From an uncultured Tateyamaria sp. (lineage in GTDB: Bacteria > Pseudomonadota > Alphaproteobacteria > Rhodobacterales > Rhodobacteraceae), in NCBI GenBank assembly GCA_905480645.1, contig CAJQRC010000009.1, positions 1 through 64,000 on the forward strand: 64,000 nt of DNA, written 5' to 3'. The notes below the pieces were generated by a model, which worked only from the letters and a program-made list of their open reading frames with translations, did no database searches and was not told the DNA's origin. This document shows, piece after piece, positions 48,924 through 57,632 of this stretch. The position numbers and the translations under genes were made by a program. The number at the start of each line of letters is the position of its first letter. Positions within the stretch are counted from its first letter, which is position 1.

Positions 48924-50141
48924 ATGACTACTGTAAAAATTGAACGTTTGGGTCAACAGGGTGATGGCGTAGCGCAAGGGCCGCTGTATGTGCCATTGAC
49001 GCTTCCTGGTGAAACAGTAAGCGGAACGCTTGAAGGTGATAATCTTTATGATGTTCGGATTGAAGTCTCTTCAGATCAACGCGTTTCGGCACCGTGTCCA
49101 CATTTCAGGTCTTGCGGGGGGTGCCAACTACAGCATGCTAATGATAAATTTATCGAAGATTTTAAAAATAATATTATAACTACGGCGTTGGATTTACAGG
49201 GATTGAAAACATATGTTCGCCCAATATTAACATCACCAGACCGGTCACGTAGACGTGCAAGCTATTCTGCTCGCCGAACAAAAAAAGCCGCTATGGTTGG
49301 TTTTCATGGTCGCAAATCAGAAACTATTTTACCTGTTCCGTTTTGTATACTTTTAAAACCTGAGTTGATTGATGCTCAGCCTGTAGCTGAAGCATTGGCC
49401 ATTGTGGGTGCGAGCCGTAAAATTGCGCTGACTGTAAAAGTCACGAGCAGCATGGAGGGTTTGGACGTTGCTGTAATTAAAGGAAAGCCGCTAGACGGTC
49501 CGTTAAGGATTTCACTAGCAGCACTTTGTGAAAAATATAGACTGGCGAGGCTCACTTGGGATGACGAATTGATTGGAATGCGTCATCCACCAATACAATC
49601 TATGGGTAAAGCACTAGTTGCTCCGCCGCCTGGAGCATTTTTGCAGGCAACTGAACATGGTCAGAAAGTCTTGACTGATCTGGTTAGAGAGATAGTTGGT
49701 GATTCAAAAATAATCGCAGATCTATTTGCAGGATGTGGGACTTTTGCTTTGCCTTTGTCTGAAAACGCAGAGGTATTCGCTTTCGAAAGTGTTCCTGATA
49801 TGGTTAAAGCTCTTGATGTTGGGTGGCGGCAAACTGCAGGCCTGAAGCGATTAGTTTCGGAAGTGCGTGATCTTTTTAAACGCCCGCTTCTACCGGATGA
49901 ACTATCGCGCTTTGGTGCTGTAGTGATTGATCCACCACGTGTGGGCGCTGCTGCCCAGATTGCTGAATTAGCGCAATCACGTGTTAAAATTATTGCACAT
50001 GTATCGTGTAATCCTCAAACCTTTGCGCGTGATGCTAGGGTTTTGTGTGATGCCGGTTATATATTGGACTGGGTTCAACCACTGGATCAGTTCCGGTGGT
50101 CATCTCACGTTGAGCTCGTTGGTGCATTTCGGCTTGCTTAG
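48924..50141 (+). CDS. RNA 5-methyluridine methyltransferase, RlmD/TrmA family
   Basis: SAM-dependent m5U methyltransferase for 23S rRNA or tRNA. The 405-residue protein has an N-terminal TRAM domain (KIERLGQQGDGVAQGP), an Fe-S ligand set CPHFRSCGGCQLQH plus a later Cys, LFAGCGTFALPL as the SAM-binding loop, and VSCNPQTFARD with the catalytic cysteine. The exact target (U1939, U747 or tRNA U54) cannot be assigned from sequence alone. Confidence 0.9.
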   Translation: MTTVKIERLGQQGDGVAQGPLYVPLTLPGETVSGTLEGDNLYDVRIEVSSDQRVSAPCPHFRSCGGCQLQHANDKFIEDFKNNIITTALDLQGLKTYVRPILTSPDRSRRRASYSARRTKKAAMVGFHGRKSETILPVPFCILLKPELIDAQPVAEALAIVGASRKIALTVKVTSSMEGLDVAVIKGKPLDGPLRISLAALCEKYRLARLTWDDELIGMRHPPIQSMGKALVAPPPGAFLQATEHGQKVLTDLVREIVGDSKIIADLFAGCGTFALPLSENAEVFAFESVPDMVKALDVGWRQTAGLKRLVSEVRDLFKRPLLPDELSRFGAVVIDPPRVGAAAQIAELAQSRVKIIAHVSCNPQTFARDARVLCDAGYILDWVQPLDQFRWSSHVELVGAFRLA

Positions 50142-50163
50142 GCACCTGTCTAAAGGATTTTTA

Positions 50164-50931
50164 ATGTTAAATCGTCGTAAGTTAACTGCTTTTCTAGAAA
50201 GTCCAATGGCCACTGTTACCATCATGATAGTTATTATCGTGAACGCAATCGTGTTGGGTTTGGAGACCTCAAGCCGTGCTATGGGTTTTATGGGTCCTAT
50301 TATCGTTTTAATCGATGAAATTTGCCTGGGAATCTTTGTAATTGAAATTATTTTAAAACTTATAGCTTACAGATTAAAATTCTTTCGCAATGGATGGAAC
50401 TTCTTTGATTTTATAGTTGTAAGTGTTGCATTGATACCTGAATCTGGCGGGTTAGCAGTTCTCCGAGCTTTACGTATATTACGTATTTTGCGTGTCATCT
50501 CTGTAGCACCAAGCCTTCGTCGTGTGGTTGAAGGTTTTGTAACGGCGCTTCCGGGAATGGGAAGCGTGTTTTTATTGATGGCATTAATTTTTTACATTGG
50601 ATCTGTTATGGCGACTAGTCTTTTTGGAAGCGCTTTTCCAATTTGGTTTGGAAATCTTGGCCTTAGCGCATATTCACTTTTTCAGATTATGACTTTGGAG
50701 TCCTGGTCAATGGGCATAGTCCGACCTGTAATGGAGGTTTATCCTTATGCATGGATGTTCTTTGTACCTTTCATAATGGTTACTACTTTTGCAGTTGTGA
50801 ACTTGTTAGTTGGTCTTATCGTAAACTCAATGCAAGACGCTCATGCTCAAGAGTCAAATGCGGCTACTGACAGCTATCGTGATGAAGTTCTTCAGCGCCT
50901 TGATGCTATTGAGTCCCGTCTGCCTAAATAA
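50164..50931 (+). CDS. Voltage-gated sodium channel, NaChBac/NavAb family
   Basis: A 255-residue single-domain ion channel. S1-S4 form the voltage sensor; S4 reads AVLRALRILRILRVIS with Arg101, 104, 107 and 110 spaced every third residue. The pore loop has TLESWSMGIVRPVMEVYPYAW, with the filter TLESWSM at 177-183 and Glu179, like NavAb and NavMs; channels with this filter conduct Na+ as homotetramers. The C-terminus ends in a short heptad-like helix (DEVLQRLDAIESRL). The start at 50164 follows AAGGA by 6 nt; the open frame extends upstream but covers the methyltransferase gene. Confidence 0.93.
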   Translation: MLNRRKLTAFLESPMATVTIMIVIIVNAIVLGLETSSRAMGFMGPIIVLIDEICLGIFVIEIILKLIAYRLKFFRNGWNFFDFIVVSVALIPESGGLAVLRALRILRILRVISVAPSLRRVVEGFVTALPGMGSVFLLMALIFYIGSVMATSLFGSAFPIWFGNLGLSAYSLFQIMTLESWSMGIVRPVMEVYPYAWMFFVPFIMVTTFAVVNLLVGLIVNSMQDAHAQESNAATDSYRDEVLQRLDAIESRLPK

Positions 50932-51078
50932 AATAAAAGGTTATTTTTCTGGCTGATCAAATAAATTTGGTGGTAACAGTACATATAAAAGTCGGAGCTT
51001 GAATGTTTTTCTTGCTGCCCTTGGTGTAAGTCTTTATTTAATCAATTTTTGTAAAATAAAATTCTAATCGAGAAAAAT

Positions 51079-51651
51079 ATGATCAAAGCCCTCCCGTATT
51101 TATTATTTTTAGTTTCTTTTTTCGCAATTGTTGGCTGTACAGCAACATCAAACTATGATGAAAAAAATATAGATCGGCTTGCTTTTGAAATAGAGCAGCT
51201 TGGGCCTTCTGTCAGTGCTGAGGAGGCTAGAAGGGCGTCGTATATTGCTCATACATACTCGCTCCAGCTAGCGAAGGAATATAATGTAACCACTTCGGCA
51301 ATGGCACATAATCAACTGGTTGTTCATGGCTTACGCAAACGTGGTTATTGTAATCATTATACTGCAGATCTTAGTAAGCGTTTAAAGCAAGAAGATTTTC
51401 GTACCCTTACTGTGCACTGGGCCGTTTCGCCACCGGCTCCATTACGTATTATTCATCATTCGGTTATAATTAGCCCTCGAGGTGGAACAATAGATGATGG
51501 AATACTCCTTGATCCTTGGCGGAACAGTGGTGTTCTTTTTTACTCAAAACCACAAGATGATGAGCGCTATGACTGGCGGACCCGTGCGGAGGTCAGAGAA
51601 CAATTATTGCTGGACGCTGAAGCCCGCGACGCAAGGTTTTCATCTGATTAG
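51079..51651 (+). CDS. Conserved-type lipoprotein with a possible Cys-His-Asp triad
   Basis: A 190-residue protein with a signal peptide and a lipobox-like AIVGC placing Cys20 as the lipidated residue. Downstream are RGYCNHYTADL (Cys91), IIHHSVIISPRGG (His126/127) and GILLDPWRNSG (Asp145), spaced and ordered as in papain/transglutaminase-like folds. I do not recognise the family. It sits at the head of a block of envelope genes (two L,D-transpeptidase-fold proteins and a CAP protein), which fits a cell-wall or envelope role, but this is inference. Confidence 0.7.
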   Translation: MIKALPYLLFLVSFFAIVGCTATSNYDEKNIDRLAFEIEQLGPSVSAEEARRASYIAHTYSLQLAKEYNVTTSAMAHNQLVVHGLRKRGYCNHYTADLSKRLKQEDFRTLTVHWAVSPPAPLRIIHHSVIISPRGGTIDDGILLDPWRNSGVLFYSKPQDDERYDWRTRAEVREQLLLDAEARDARFSSD

Positions 51652-51836
51652 GCTTCACCAAATTGAAAGAATTTTTCACGTTTTTGTTTATTGCTGACTT
51701 TTTGAAAAATATTCTTACTGTGCTTTTTTTGCATGAAACCGTTTATTTCAATACATCGGAGTGATAACTTATATACTTGTTTTCAAATTAAGTGCTAGTT
51801 GAATACAAAAAAATAAAAAATACGAGGCAGTGTGTA

Positions 51837-52337
51837 TTGAAACGCAGAAATATTATTATAGGAGCGGCCGCTGCATTAGCTCTCGGCGCATGCTCAAAAA
51901 AATCAAAGTTTAAAGCTTATAAAGGACCAAGCGTAACTTATATCATCGTGAATAAGAAAGCCCGGGAAATTCTGTTGATTAGTGGAAACAGAGTTATCAA
52001 GAAATATGATATTGAGCTCGGATTTTCACCAGTTGGTGACAAGCGCTACGAGGGAGATGGTAAAACGCCAGAAGGATATTACAGGATCAATCGGCGTAAC
52101 CCAAACAGTAAATTTCATCTATCATTAGGTATTTCTTACCCAAATTCTCGTGATTTGGCGGAAGCAAGAGCGGCAGGTAAAAGCCCTGGTGGTAATATAT
52201 TTATCCATGGTGAATCCCGTACAACCAAGAGCAAGACTGATGATTGGACTTGGGGATGTATCGCAATGAAAGATAGTGAAATTGAAGAAGTGTACGCGAT
52301 GGTTAGAACTGGGACACCAATTAAAATTAATCCTTAA
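51837..52337 (+). CDS. L,D-transpeptidase-fold (YkuD) lipoprotein
   Basis: A 166-residue protein with basic N-terminus, LALGAC lipobox (Cys19) and a YkuD domain. The catalytic His124 lies in FIHGESR and Cys141 in TWGCIAMKDSEIEEVY. The usual S/T-x-G-C wording is replaced by T-W-G-C. TTG 51837 follows GAGG at 51824-51827 by 9 nt. L,D-transpeptidases cross-link peptidoglycan or attach proteins to it; small anchored members may have other roles. It converges on the CAP-domain gene with a 4-nt overlap. Confidence 0.85.
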   Translation: MKRRNIIIGAAAALALGACSKKSKFKAYKGPSVTYIIVNKKAREILLISGNRVIKKYDIELGFSPVGDKRYEGDGKTPEGYYRINRRNPNSKFHLSLGISYPNSRDLAEARAAGKSPGGNIFIHGESRTTKSKTDDWTWGCIAMKDSEIEEVYAMVRTGTPIKINP

Positions 52338-52957
52338 GGATTAATTATATCGACCTCAATAAGAATTTCTTCTTCTAAAGGATTATCCACTTCAGGCGGA
52401 ACAAGCCGAGTTGCTGTTGGGTTAGCACTTGGAATGCGCGGCATAACTGTGGGGTCACCTAGGATCATCGTCCACCAAATTCTACCCTTTCTTTCTTGGT
52501 ACCAAGAAAACCCTAAATCTTGGGCATTTGATGTCAGAACTATGCGACGGGTGTCTATCTGGGACATCCATGCATCAAGCGTTTCTAATTCAGTTTCATA
52601 AGATTCCGAAATTAATTCTCCTGAAAGTGTTCCGAAGTAACCAGCACGGGCAATACGAACTATAGGAGAAGAACCATCAGAACCAAAGTGCCATGGCCGA
52701 TTTTGATCCGACATGTCACGAGAATGGCTCGCTGCTGCGGCACTTAATTGTGGGTTTAGATTAAGTGGTGCTATACCTTCATTCATACGAAAAGAATTAA
52801 CTGCGTCTAGCATGCGAAGCTGTATTTTTTCAGTATTTCCAGCGCGTATCCGGTAAACTTTGTTTGAGGAAACTCCAGGAAAGCTAATGGGTGCATTTGA
52901 TGAAGTGCAGCCAGTAAGTGCTAAAATTGTGACAAAAATAAAATGACTTATACGCAT
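52334..52957 (-). CDS. CAP-domain (SCP/PR-1-like) lipoprotein
   Basis: A 207-residue protein with signal peptide and lipobox LALTGC (Cys17), then a CAP domain: LDAVNSFRMNEGIAPLNLNPQLSAAAASHSRDM and a W-H-F segment, with GELISESY and WMSQIDTRR following. The C-terminal 30 residues are proline/glutamate-rich. CAP proteins are widespread secreted proteins of varied function; the bacterial role is generally unknown. It is divergent from the second transpeptidase-fold gene. Confidence 0.85.
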   Translation of the reverse strand: MRISHFIFVTILALTGCTSSNAPISFPGVSSNKVYRIRAGNTEKIQLRMLDAVNSFRMNEGIAPLNLNPQLSAAAASHSRDMSDQNRPWHFGSDGSSPIVRIARAGYFGTLSGELISESYETELETLDAWMSQIDTRRIVLTSNAQDLGFSWYQERKGRIWWTMILGDPTVMPRIPSANPTATRLVPPEVDNPLEEEILIEVDIINP

Positions 52958-53125
52958 GTTATTGGATTCGCTGTATCTATTGTTTGTCTTTCGATAGCGC
53001 GTTGTTTAAGATTTTACAAACGAACACCGCATGTGGACGTTTGATAACGTCTCTTTGATTTGTGACTGATGCTTTCTGGCAATATAAATCAATCAAGAAC
53101 TGGAATTATCTGGGAGAAACATAAG

Positions 53126-53719
53126 ATGTTCAAGAAAACAACATTGAAGCCAAGCCGTCGTGAGTTTGTAGGTGGAGCGGTTGCAATGCTTTGCACACCA
53201 GCGATTGCACAGGACGTCCCAGCTGGTCAGGCGTCTCGTGATTATTCTGAAATAGTGGAACGTAACATGTCGGGCTTTCGTGGCGCGTCGTGGGAGCCTT
53301 ACTTTAGTGATCTTAAAAACGGTGCAATCCTTGTCGATACAGAAAGCCGTTGTGTACATTATTGGAGCGAAGACCAGTCCGTGTACAAACTCTATCCTTC
53401 AAGCGTTCCTTTGACAGATGCAATGACCCGTCGTGGTCGGACAAGTGTGACTCAAAAAGTTGAAGGACCAAGTTGGAGCCCAACGCCTAATATGCTTAAG
53501 CGCAATCCTGAGTGGCCAAGTTACATCGGGCCTGGATCAGACAATCCATTGGGGTCACATGCTTTATATCTAGGCTGGAAATATTACCGAATTCATGGTA
53601 CTCATGACACGCGTAAGATTGGACGTAGATCATCAAATGGCTGTATTGGCCTATATAATGAGCATATAGCTGATTTGTTCAATCTTACCAAAGTCGGAAC
53701 GCAGGTTCTTCTAATTTAA
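53126..53719 (+). CDS. L,D-transpeptidase with twin-arginine signal
   Basis: A 197-residue YkuD-type protein. The N-terminus has SRREFVGGAVAMLCTPAIAQ, a twin-arginine signal motif (Arg11-Arg12), and the C-terminal catalytic core is YRIHGTHDTR (His157) and SSNGCIGLYNEHIADLF (Cys173). The start at 53126 follows GGGAG at 53112-53116 by 9 nt. It is probably exported folded by Tat and acts on peptidoglycan or a murein-associated substrate. Confidence 0.88.
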   Translation: MFKKTTLKPSRREFVGGAVAMLCTPAIAQDVPAGQASRDYSEIVERNMSGFRGASWEPYFSDLKNGAILVDTESRCVHYWSEDQSVYKLYPSSVPLTDAMTRRGRTSVTQKVEGPSWSPTPNMLKRNPEWPSYIGPGSDNPLGSHALYLGWKYYRIHGTHDTRKIGRRSSNGCIGLYNEHIADLFNLTKVGTQVLLI

Positions 53720-53721
53720 GA

Positions 53722-53757
53722 TTAATTGGTCAATTAAAAATTTTTTAATTTTTTTTA
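53722..53757 (+). terminator. Possible AT-only terminator after the second transpeptidase gene
   Basis: TTAATTG and CAATTAA (53722-53737) form an inverted repeat with a 2-nt loop, followed by A and T runs ending in eight Ts. The stem is weak and AT-only, so this is tentative; it may also separate hemH from the transpeptidase gene. Confidence 0.3.
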
Positions 53758-53840
53758 GAACTGTTTATCAATGCAGATGGTGTAGCGGACATAATTGATA
53801 TAGCAAAAATCTTGCTTTAAACCTCTATTAGGGTTGCTAT

Positions 53841-54902
53841 TCAGTCAAGCCACCCTTTGACGTTTTCTTCTATCACCGCACTAAGAGCGTCAATATGAGC
53901 GGGATCAGAGTTTAAACAGGGGATGTATGTAAAACTCTGCCCACCTGCTTCCTCAAAGCTTTCTTTGATTTCTTCGTTAATTTCTTCCAGTGTTTCGATG
54001 CAATCAGCAGAAAAAGCAGGCGCGCATACAGCTATGTTCTTTTTTCCTTGTTCTGCCAGTCGTGCAACTTCTTCAACTGTGTACGGTTGAAGCCATTCTT
54101 CAGGTCCAAACTTAGACTGGAACGTAGTTTTAATTTCCGTATCTTTCCACCCTAAGCGCTCTTTTAAAAGCCTTGTCGTTTTCTGACACTGACAGTGGTA
54201 TGGGTCACCTTCCATCAAGTAACGTATGGGCACCCCGTGATAACTGCAAACAAGGATGTCGGGGCGAACTTCGATCTTAGCGTACGCGGTTTCAATCGAC
54301 TGGGCTAATGCCTCTATGTATGTGGGGTGGCTATAATATGGTTCGACCGTTCTTGTAGTCGGTTGCCATTTCTCCAGCATCAGGGCCCGAAAGAATTCAT
54401 CATTCGCTGTCGCTGATGTTGCGCCAGCGTAATGTGGATAAAGCGGGAAAAAAAGAATTTTTTGGCAGCCTGCTTCAGCCATTGCCCTAACTTTGGATTT
54501 GGTTGAAGGGTTTCCATAGCGCATACAAAAATCCACCATTACTTGATCGCCATAGCGTTCTTTCATGGCAATTTTGATTTTGGCTGTTTGCGCCTTTGTG
54601 ATTGTCATTAACGGGCTTTCGCCATCATCATGATTCCAAATGGATTTATATGCTGCACCAGATGAAAATGGGCGTTTTGTAAGAATTATTAATTGCAATA
54701 GTGGTTGCCAAATCCACGGGCTGTAGTCGATGACGCGCCTGTCTGACAGAAACTCATTTAAATATCTACGCATTGACCAATAATCATAATTATCTGGCGT
54801 ACCAAGATTTGACAAAAGAATACCAACGCGCGCAGTTGGTATTATCGGGTGATCCTCGGGTGCGTTTTCCGTGCGTGTCGCCGTTTGTCCAATATCTAGC
54901 AT
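53841..54902 (-). CDS. hemH: Ferrochelatase
   Basis: Inserts Fe2+ into protoporphyrin IX, the last step of heme synthesis; with HemJ in this window it handles the end of the pathway. The 353-residue protein has the start LLSNLGTPDNYDYWSMRRYLNEFL, the catalytic-His region SYHGVPIRYLMEGDPYHCQCQKTT, and FSADCIETLEEI near the end. It is separated from the methyltransferase upstream by 55 nt and is probably co-transcribed with it. Confidence 0.95.
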   Translation of the reverse strand: MLDIGQTATRTENAPEDHPIIPTARVGILLSNLGTPDNYDYWSMRRYLNEFLSDRRVIDYSPWIWQPLLQLIILTKRPFSSGAAYKSIWNHDDGESPLMTITKAQTAKIKIAMKERYGDQVMVDFCMRYGNPSTKSKVRAMAEAGCQKILFFPLYPHYAGATSATANDEFFRALMLEKWQPTTRTVEPYYSHPTYIEALAQSIETAYAKIEVRPDILVCSYHGVPIRYLMEGDPYHCQCQKTTRLLKERLGWKDTEIKTTFQSKFGPEEWLQPYTVEEVARLAEQGKKNIAVCAPAFSADCIETLEEINEEIKESFEEAGGQSFTYIPCLNSDPAHIDALSAVIEENVKGWLD

Positions 54903-54957
54903 TTTGAGCCGTTTCTTTTTTCACTATAGGCGTCAGATAAACGGTTTTGGTCTCAGG

Positions 54958-55806
54958 TCAATCAGACAGCGACTTTTCATTTGTTCCCAAAGCGTCAGAA
55001 AGCCTTGATAAAGCAGATCCGGGTCGCAGTGGTTTTTGCTGATTTTCCGAGGGAGCCCAGCCTGTCAGCACAACTAATTCGAAAGTTGCAGTAATACCGC
55101 CTTGCTTGGCTGGATAATTTTCCATGTATAGTTTTGCAGCCAAATTAATTACGGTACTTCGCGTAATATTCCGCAAGCGTGCATTCATTACATTTGTTTC
55201 ACCCATGCCGCGTAGGTCCCGCATAAGGTGCCACATATCTTTATATATAGCTTTAATTGGAACAGTATCCGCAACGGGTAAAGCCAAACCTGCGCGTTGC
55301 AACAATCCACCGAGGTCTCGTACTTCTGCCATGGGTATAACTCGTGGTGATAGCCCTCCTGTTAAAGTACTTTCTGCCTGTGCGAGACAAGAGCGAAGCT
55401 CATGTAGAGTTTGCCCGCCCAATGTCACTGCCAATAGTAGACCATCCGGTTCTAATGCGCGTCGGCACTGAATCAATTGGCCGACTGTATCATTTGACCA
55501 GTGCAATCCGAGGCTGTGAATTACCAAATCATACTTTCCCACTGGTAAGGGCAGAGCCTCTTTTTCGTCAATTACAATGGTACTGTCTTCACAATCTGCC
55601 CAAATTTTTGGAAAGGCAGCCACAATTGCAGTTGATTTAAAAAGTTTGTTAACTGACTGCGCGCGTTCGAGAGTTTCTTCTTTTGCTGCGTGTTGTAAGA
55701 ATAGGCTATCCGATCTAGCTCTTTCGCGATTTCGTTTTAAAGCTTGAATATCGGTAATTGTATTAAATTGGCTCATTGGGGATGTGTATAATTTACGTTC
55801 AGGCAT
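54958..55806 (-). CDS. SAM-dependent methyltransferase, NDUFAF5/BioC-like
   Basis: A 282-residue protein resembling the mitochondrial complex I assembly factor NDUFAF5 and BioC. ALKRNRERARSDSLFLQHAA at the start and YDLVIHSLGLHWSNDTVGQLIQCRRALEPDG in the middle are the recognisable parts. Its substrate is not certain; mitochondrial NDUFAF5 hydroxylates an arginine of NDUFS7. The start at 55806 follows AAGG by about 11 nt; ATG 55776 would give the more usual N-terminus of 272 residues. Confidence 0.75.
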   Translation of the reverse strand: MPERKLYTSPMSQFNTITDIQALKRNRERARSDSLFLQHAAKEETLERAQSVNKLFKSTAIVAAFPKIWADCEDSTIVIDEKEALPLPVGKYDLVIHSLGLHWSNDTVGQLIQCRRALEPDGLLLAVTLGGQTLHELRSCLAQAESTLTGGLSPRVIPMAEVRDLGGLLQRAGLALPVADTVPIKAIYKDMWHLMRDLRGMGETNVMNARLRNITRSTVINLAAKLYMENYPAKQGGITATFELVVLTGWAPSENQQKPLRPGSALSRLSDALGTNEKSLSD

Positions 55807-56086
55807 TACAAATAGACCTTTTTAAGTGATCGTAATTGAGTTCATACGCTGACTGCGCTGATCCTTAAATTATGATTCCGGTTGGGAATTTTTTAAATGA
55901 GAAGGCATTAAAATACGCCTGATGATGTCCTTAGATCAATATGTTGTTTTATTTTTTTGTTGTTTGGACAATCAGTCGCGTTTGAAACCTGTCGTGTGGT
56001 GTATGAAGTGTGCTAACTTCATCACGAAGAGTGGTTTGAGACACTTTAATATTTTGCAAAGAATAAAAACCAAAAGGATTCGCATT

Positions 56087-56344
56087 ATGACTTCGGTAGA
56101 GGTTTATACATCACCCCTGTGCGGTTTTTGTCATGCGGCTAAACGCTTGCTTAAACAAAAGGGCATCTCATTTTCTGAGGTTGACGTGCTACAAGATCCA
56201 AGCCGCAAGGCAGAAATGGTTTTGCGTGCGAATGGTCGCCAGACAGTCCCACAGATTTTTATAGGCGAGAAACATGTTGGAGGTTGTGACGACCTATTTG
56301 CTTTAGAGCATGCCGGCGAACTTAATAGCTTGTTAGCTGCATGA
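56087..56344 (+). CDS. grxC: Glutaredoxin GrxC
   Basis: Small thiol-disulfide oxidoreductase using glutathione. The 85-residue protein has the active site CGFC in VYTSPLCGFCHAAKRLLKQKG and the TVPQIFIGEKHVGGCDDL loop. ATG 56087 follows AAAAGGA by about 8 nt; an open frame extends to 55922, but its extra codons lack any Grx features. The 55807-56086 stretch before it holds no gene I can support. It overlaps the next gene by 4 nt. Confidence 0.94.
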   Translation: MTSVEVYTSPLCGFCHAAKRLLKQKGISFSEVDVLQDPSRKAEMVLRANGRQTVPQIFIGEKHVGGCDDLFALEHAGELNSLLAA

Positions 56345-57174
56345 TGAAGGCAGCGATACTACAGCTCAGCGTATCTGATGATCCGGTTATAAATTTGCCG
56401 ACAACACTTACATTCGTGCGGGATGCTGTGGATATGGGTGCTGAGTTTGTACTGACGCCTGAAGTAACAAACTGTCTCAGTACAAGTCGGGCTCAACAAA
56501 ACAAAGTTCTGTGCCATGAAGAGAATGACCCTTCATTGATAGGACTGTGTCAGATCGCGTCCGAGTTGAAAATTCACCTTTTGATCGGTTCGCTTGCGCT
56601 AAAAACACATGATCCGGATGGACGTTTCGCTAATCGGTCATTCTTAATTGATCCAGATGGCGAAATCCTTGCTCGGTATGATAAAATCCACATGTTTGAT
56701 GTAGCTATTTCAGAGACAGAGACATGGTTTGAGTCGGAAGGGTATCGGCCGGGCAGTAAGGCAGTCTTGGCTAAAACCAACTTTGCGTCAATTGGAATGG
56801 CTATATGTTATGATATGCGTTTTCCTAGATTGGCAGATGCACTGGTCAATGCGGGCGCTCAAATTTTAACATTTCCAGCTGCATTTTCACCGGAAACAGG
56901 CGCAGCTCACTGGCATAGTTTGTTGCGTGCTCGCGCGATAGAGGCAGGAGCTTGGGTATTGGCTCCGGCTCAAACAGGTACTCATCAAGGTGTTTCTGAA
57001 AAGAAAAGATCAACTTATGGCCACAGTCTTGTTATCAGTCCTTGGGGTGAGGTTATCCTTGATGCAGGGATTGAACCAGGTGCTTATCTGTTTGATTTGG
57101 ACTTGGATAAGGTGGCTGAGGCCCGGCGCCGTGTTCCTTCGCGGGAAAATGCACGAGATTTTGAAGGCCCTTAA
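56341..57174 (+). CDS. Nitrilase-superfamily amidase (deaminated glutathione amidase-like)
   Basis: A 277-residue carbon-nitrogen hydrolase with the Glu-Lys-Cys triad in FVLTPEVTN, ARYDKIHMFDV and MAICYDMRFPRL. The close match to YbeM/NIT1-type sequences suggests repair of deaminated glutathione, and the glutaredoxin neighbour fits, but activity is inferred. The start overlaps the grxC stop. Confidence 0.85.
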   Translation: MMKAAILQLSVSDDPVINLPTTLTFVRDAVDMGAEFVLTPEVTNCLSTSRAQQNKVLCHEENDPSLIGLCQIASELKIHLLIGSLALKTHDPDGRFANRSFLIDPDGEILARYDKIHMFDVAISETETWFESEGYRPGSKAVLAKTNFASIGMAICYDMRFPRLADALVNAGAQILTFPAAFSPETGAAHWHSLLRARAIEAGAWVLAPAQTGTHQGVSEKKRSTYGHSLVISPWGEVILDAGIEPGAYLFDLDLDKVAEARRRVPSRENARDFEGP

Positions 57175-57179
57175 GGAAG

Positions 57180-57632
57180 ATGAGTACAAATAATAACACA
57201 CTCGCAATTTCATTGTTTAGTGAAATTCTGGCAGCAGACCAAATGGTTCGTAGCCGGCTTAGCCGAGTCTTACCTAAGGGTATGGAAATTTCTCATTTTT
57301 CAGTTTTAAATCATTTAACTTGGCACAATGGCGAAAGGAGCCCGGCGCAACTGGCTGAGACCTTTAATTTAACTCGTGGTGCAATGACTAATACTCTCGC
57401 GCGATTGGAATGGGCGGGGTATGTTCATATTCGGCCTGATTGGGATGATGCTCGTCGAAAAATGGTAGCTATTAGTCCAGCAGGACAACGTGCTCGAGAG
57501 CAAGCACTTAATTCTTTTGCTCCACTGGTATCAGATGTCATTGAACAATTAGGAGAAGAGAGTGTCCGCGCAACACTCCCCATTTTACGCCAATTAAGGA
57601 TGCAGTTAAGTCTCAAGACTAAGCCGGATTAA
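57180..57632 (+). CDS. MarR-family transcriptional regulator
   Basis: A 150-residue winged-helix protein. The recognition region includes [49 protein letters not shown], with the MarR wing pattern DxRxKxV near the end of the domain. It lies 5 nt after the amidase gene and converges on ubiG with a 14-nt overlap. The ligand and target are unknown. Confidence 0.88.
   Translation: MSTNNNTLAISLFSEILAADQMVRSRLSRVLPKGMEISHFSVLNHLTWHNGERSPAQLAETFNLTRGAMTNTLARLEWAGYVHIRPDWDDARRKMVAISPAGQRAREQALNSFAPLVSDVIEQLGEESVRATLPILRQLRMQLSLKTKPD

Noticed and set aside
49981-50163. Upstream extension of the sodium channel frame
   Set aside because: It lies inside the methyltransferase coding region; AAGGA before ATG 50164 and the family N-terminus set the start.
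55922-56086. N-terminal extension of glutaredoxin
   Set aside because: Extra codons show no Grx or signal-peptide features, and a good ribosome-binding site precedes ATG 56087.
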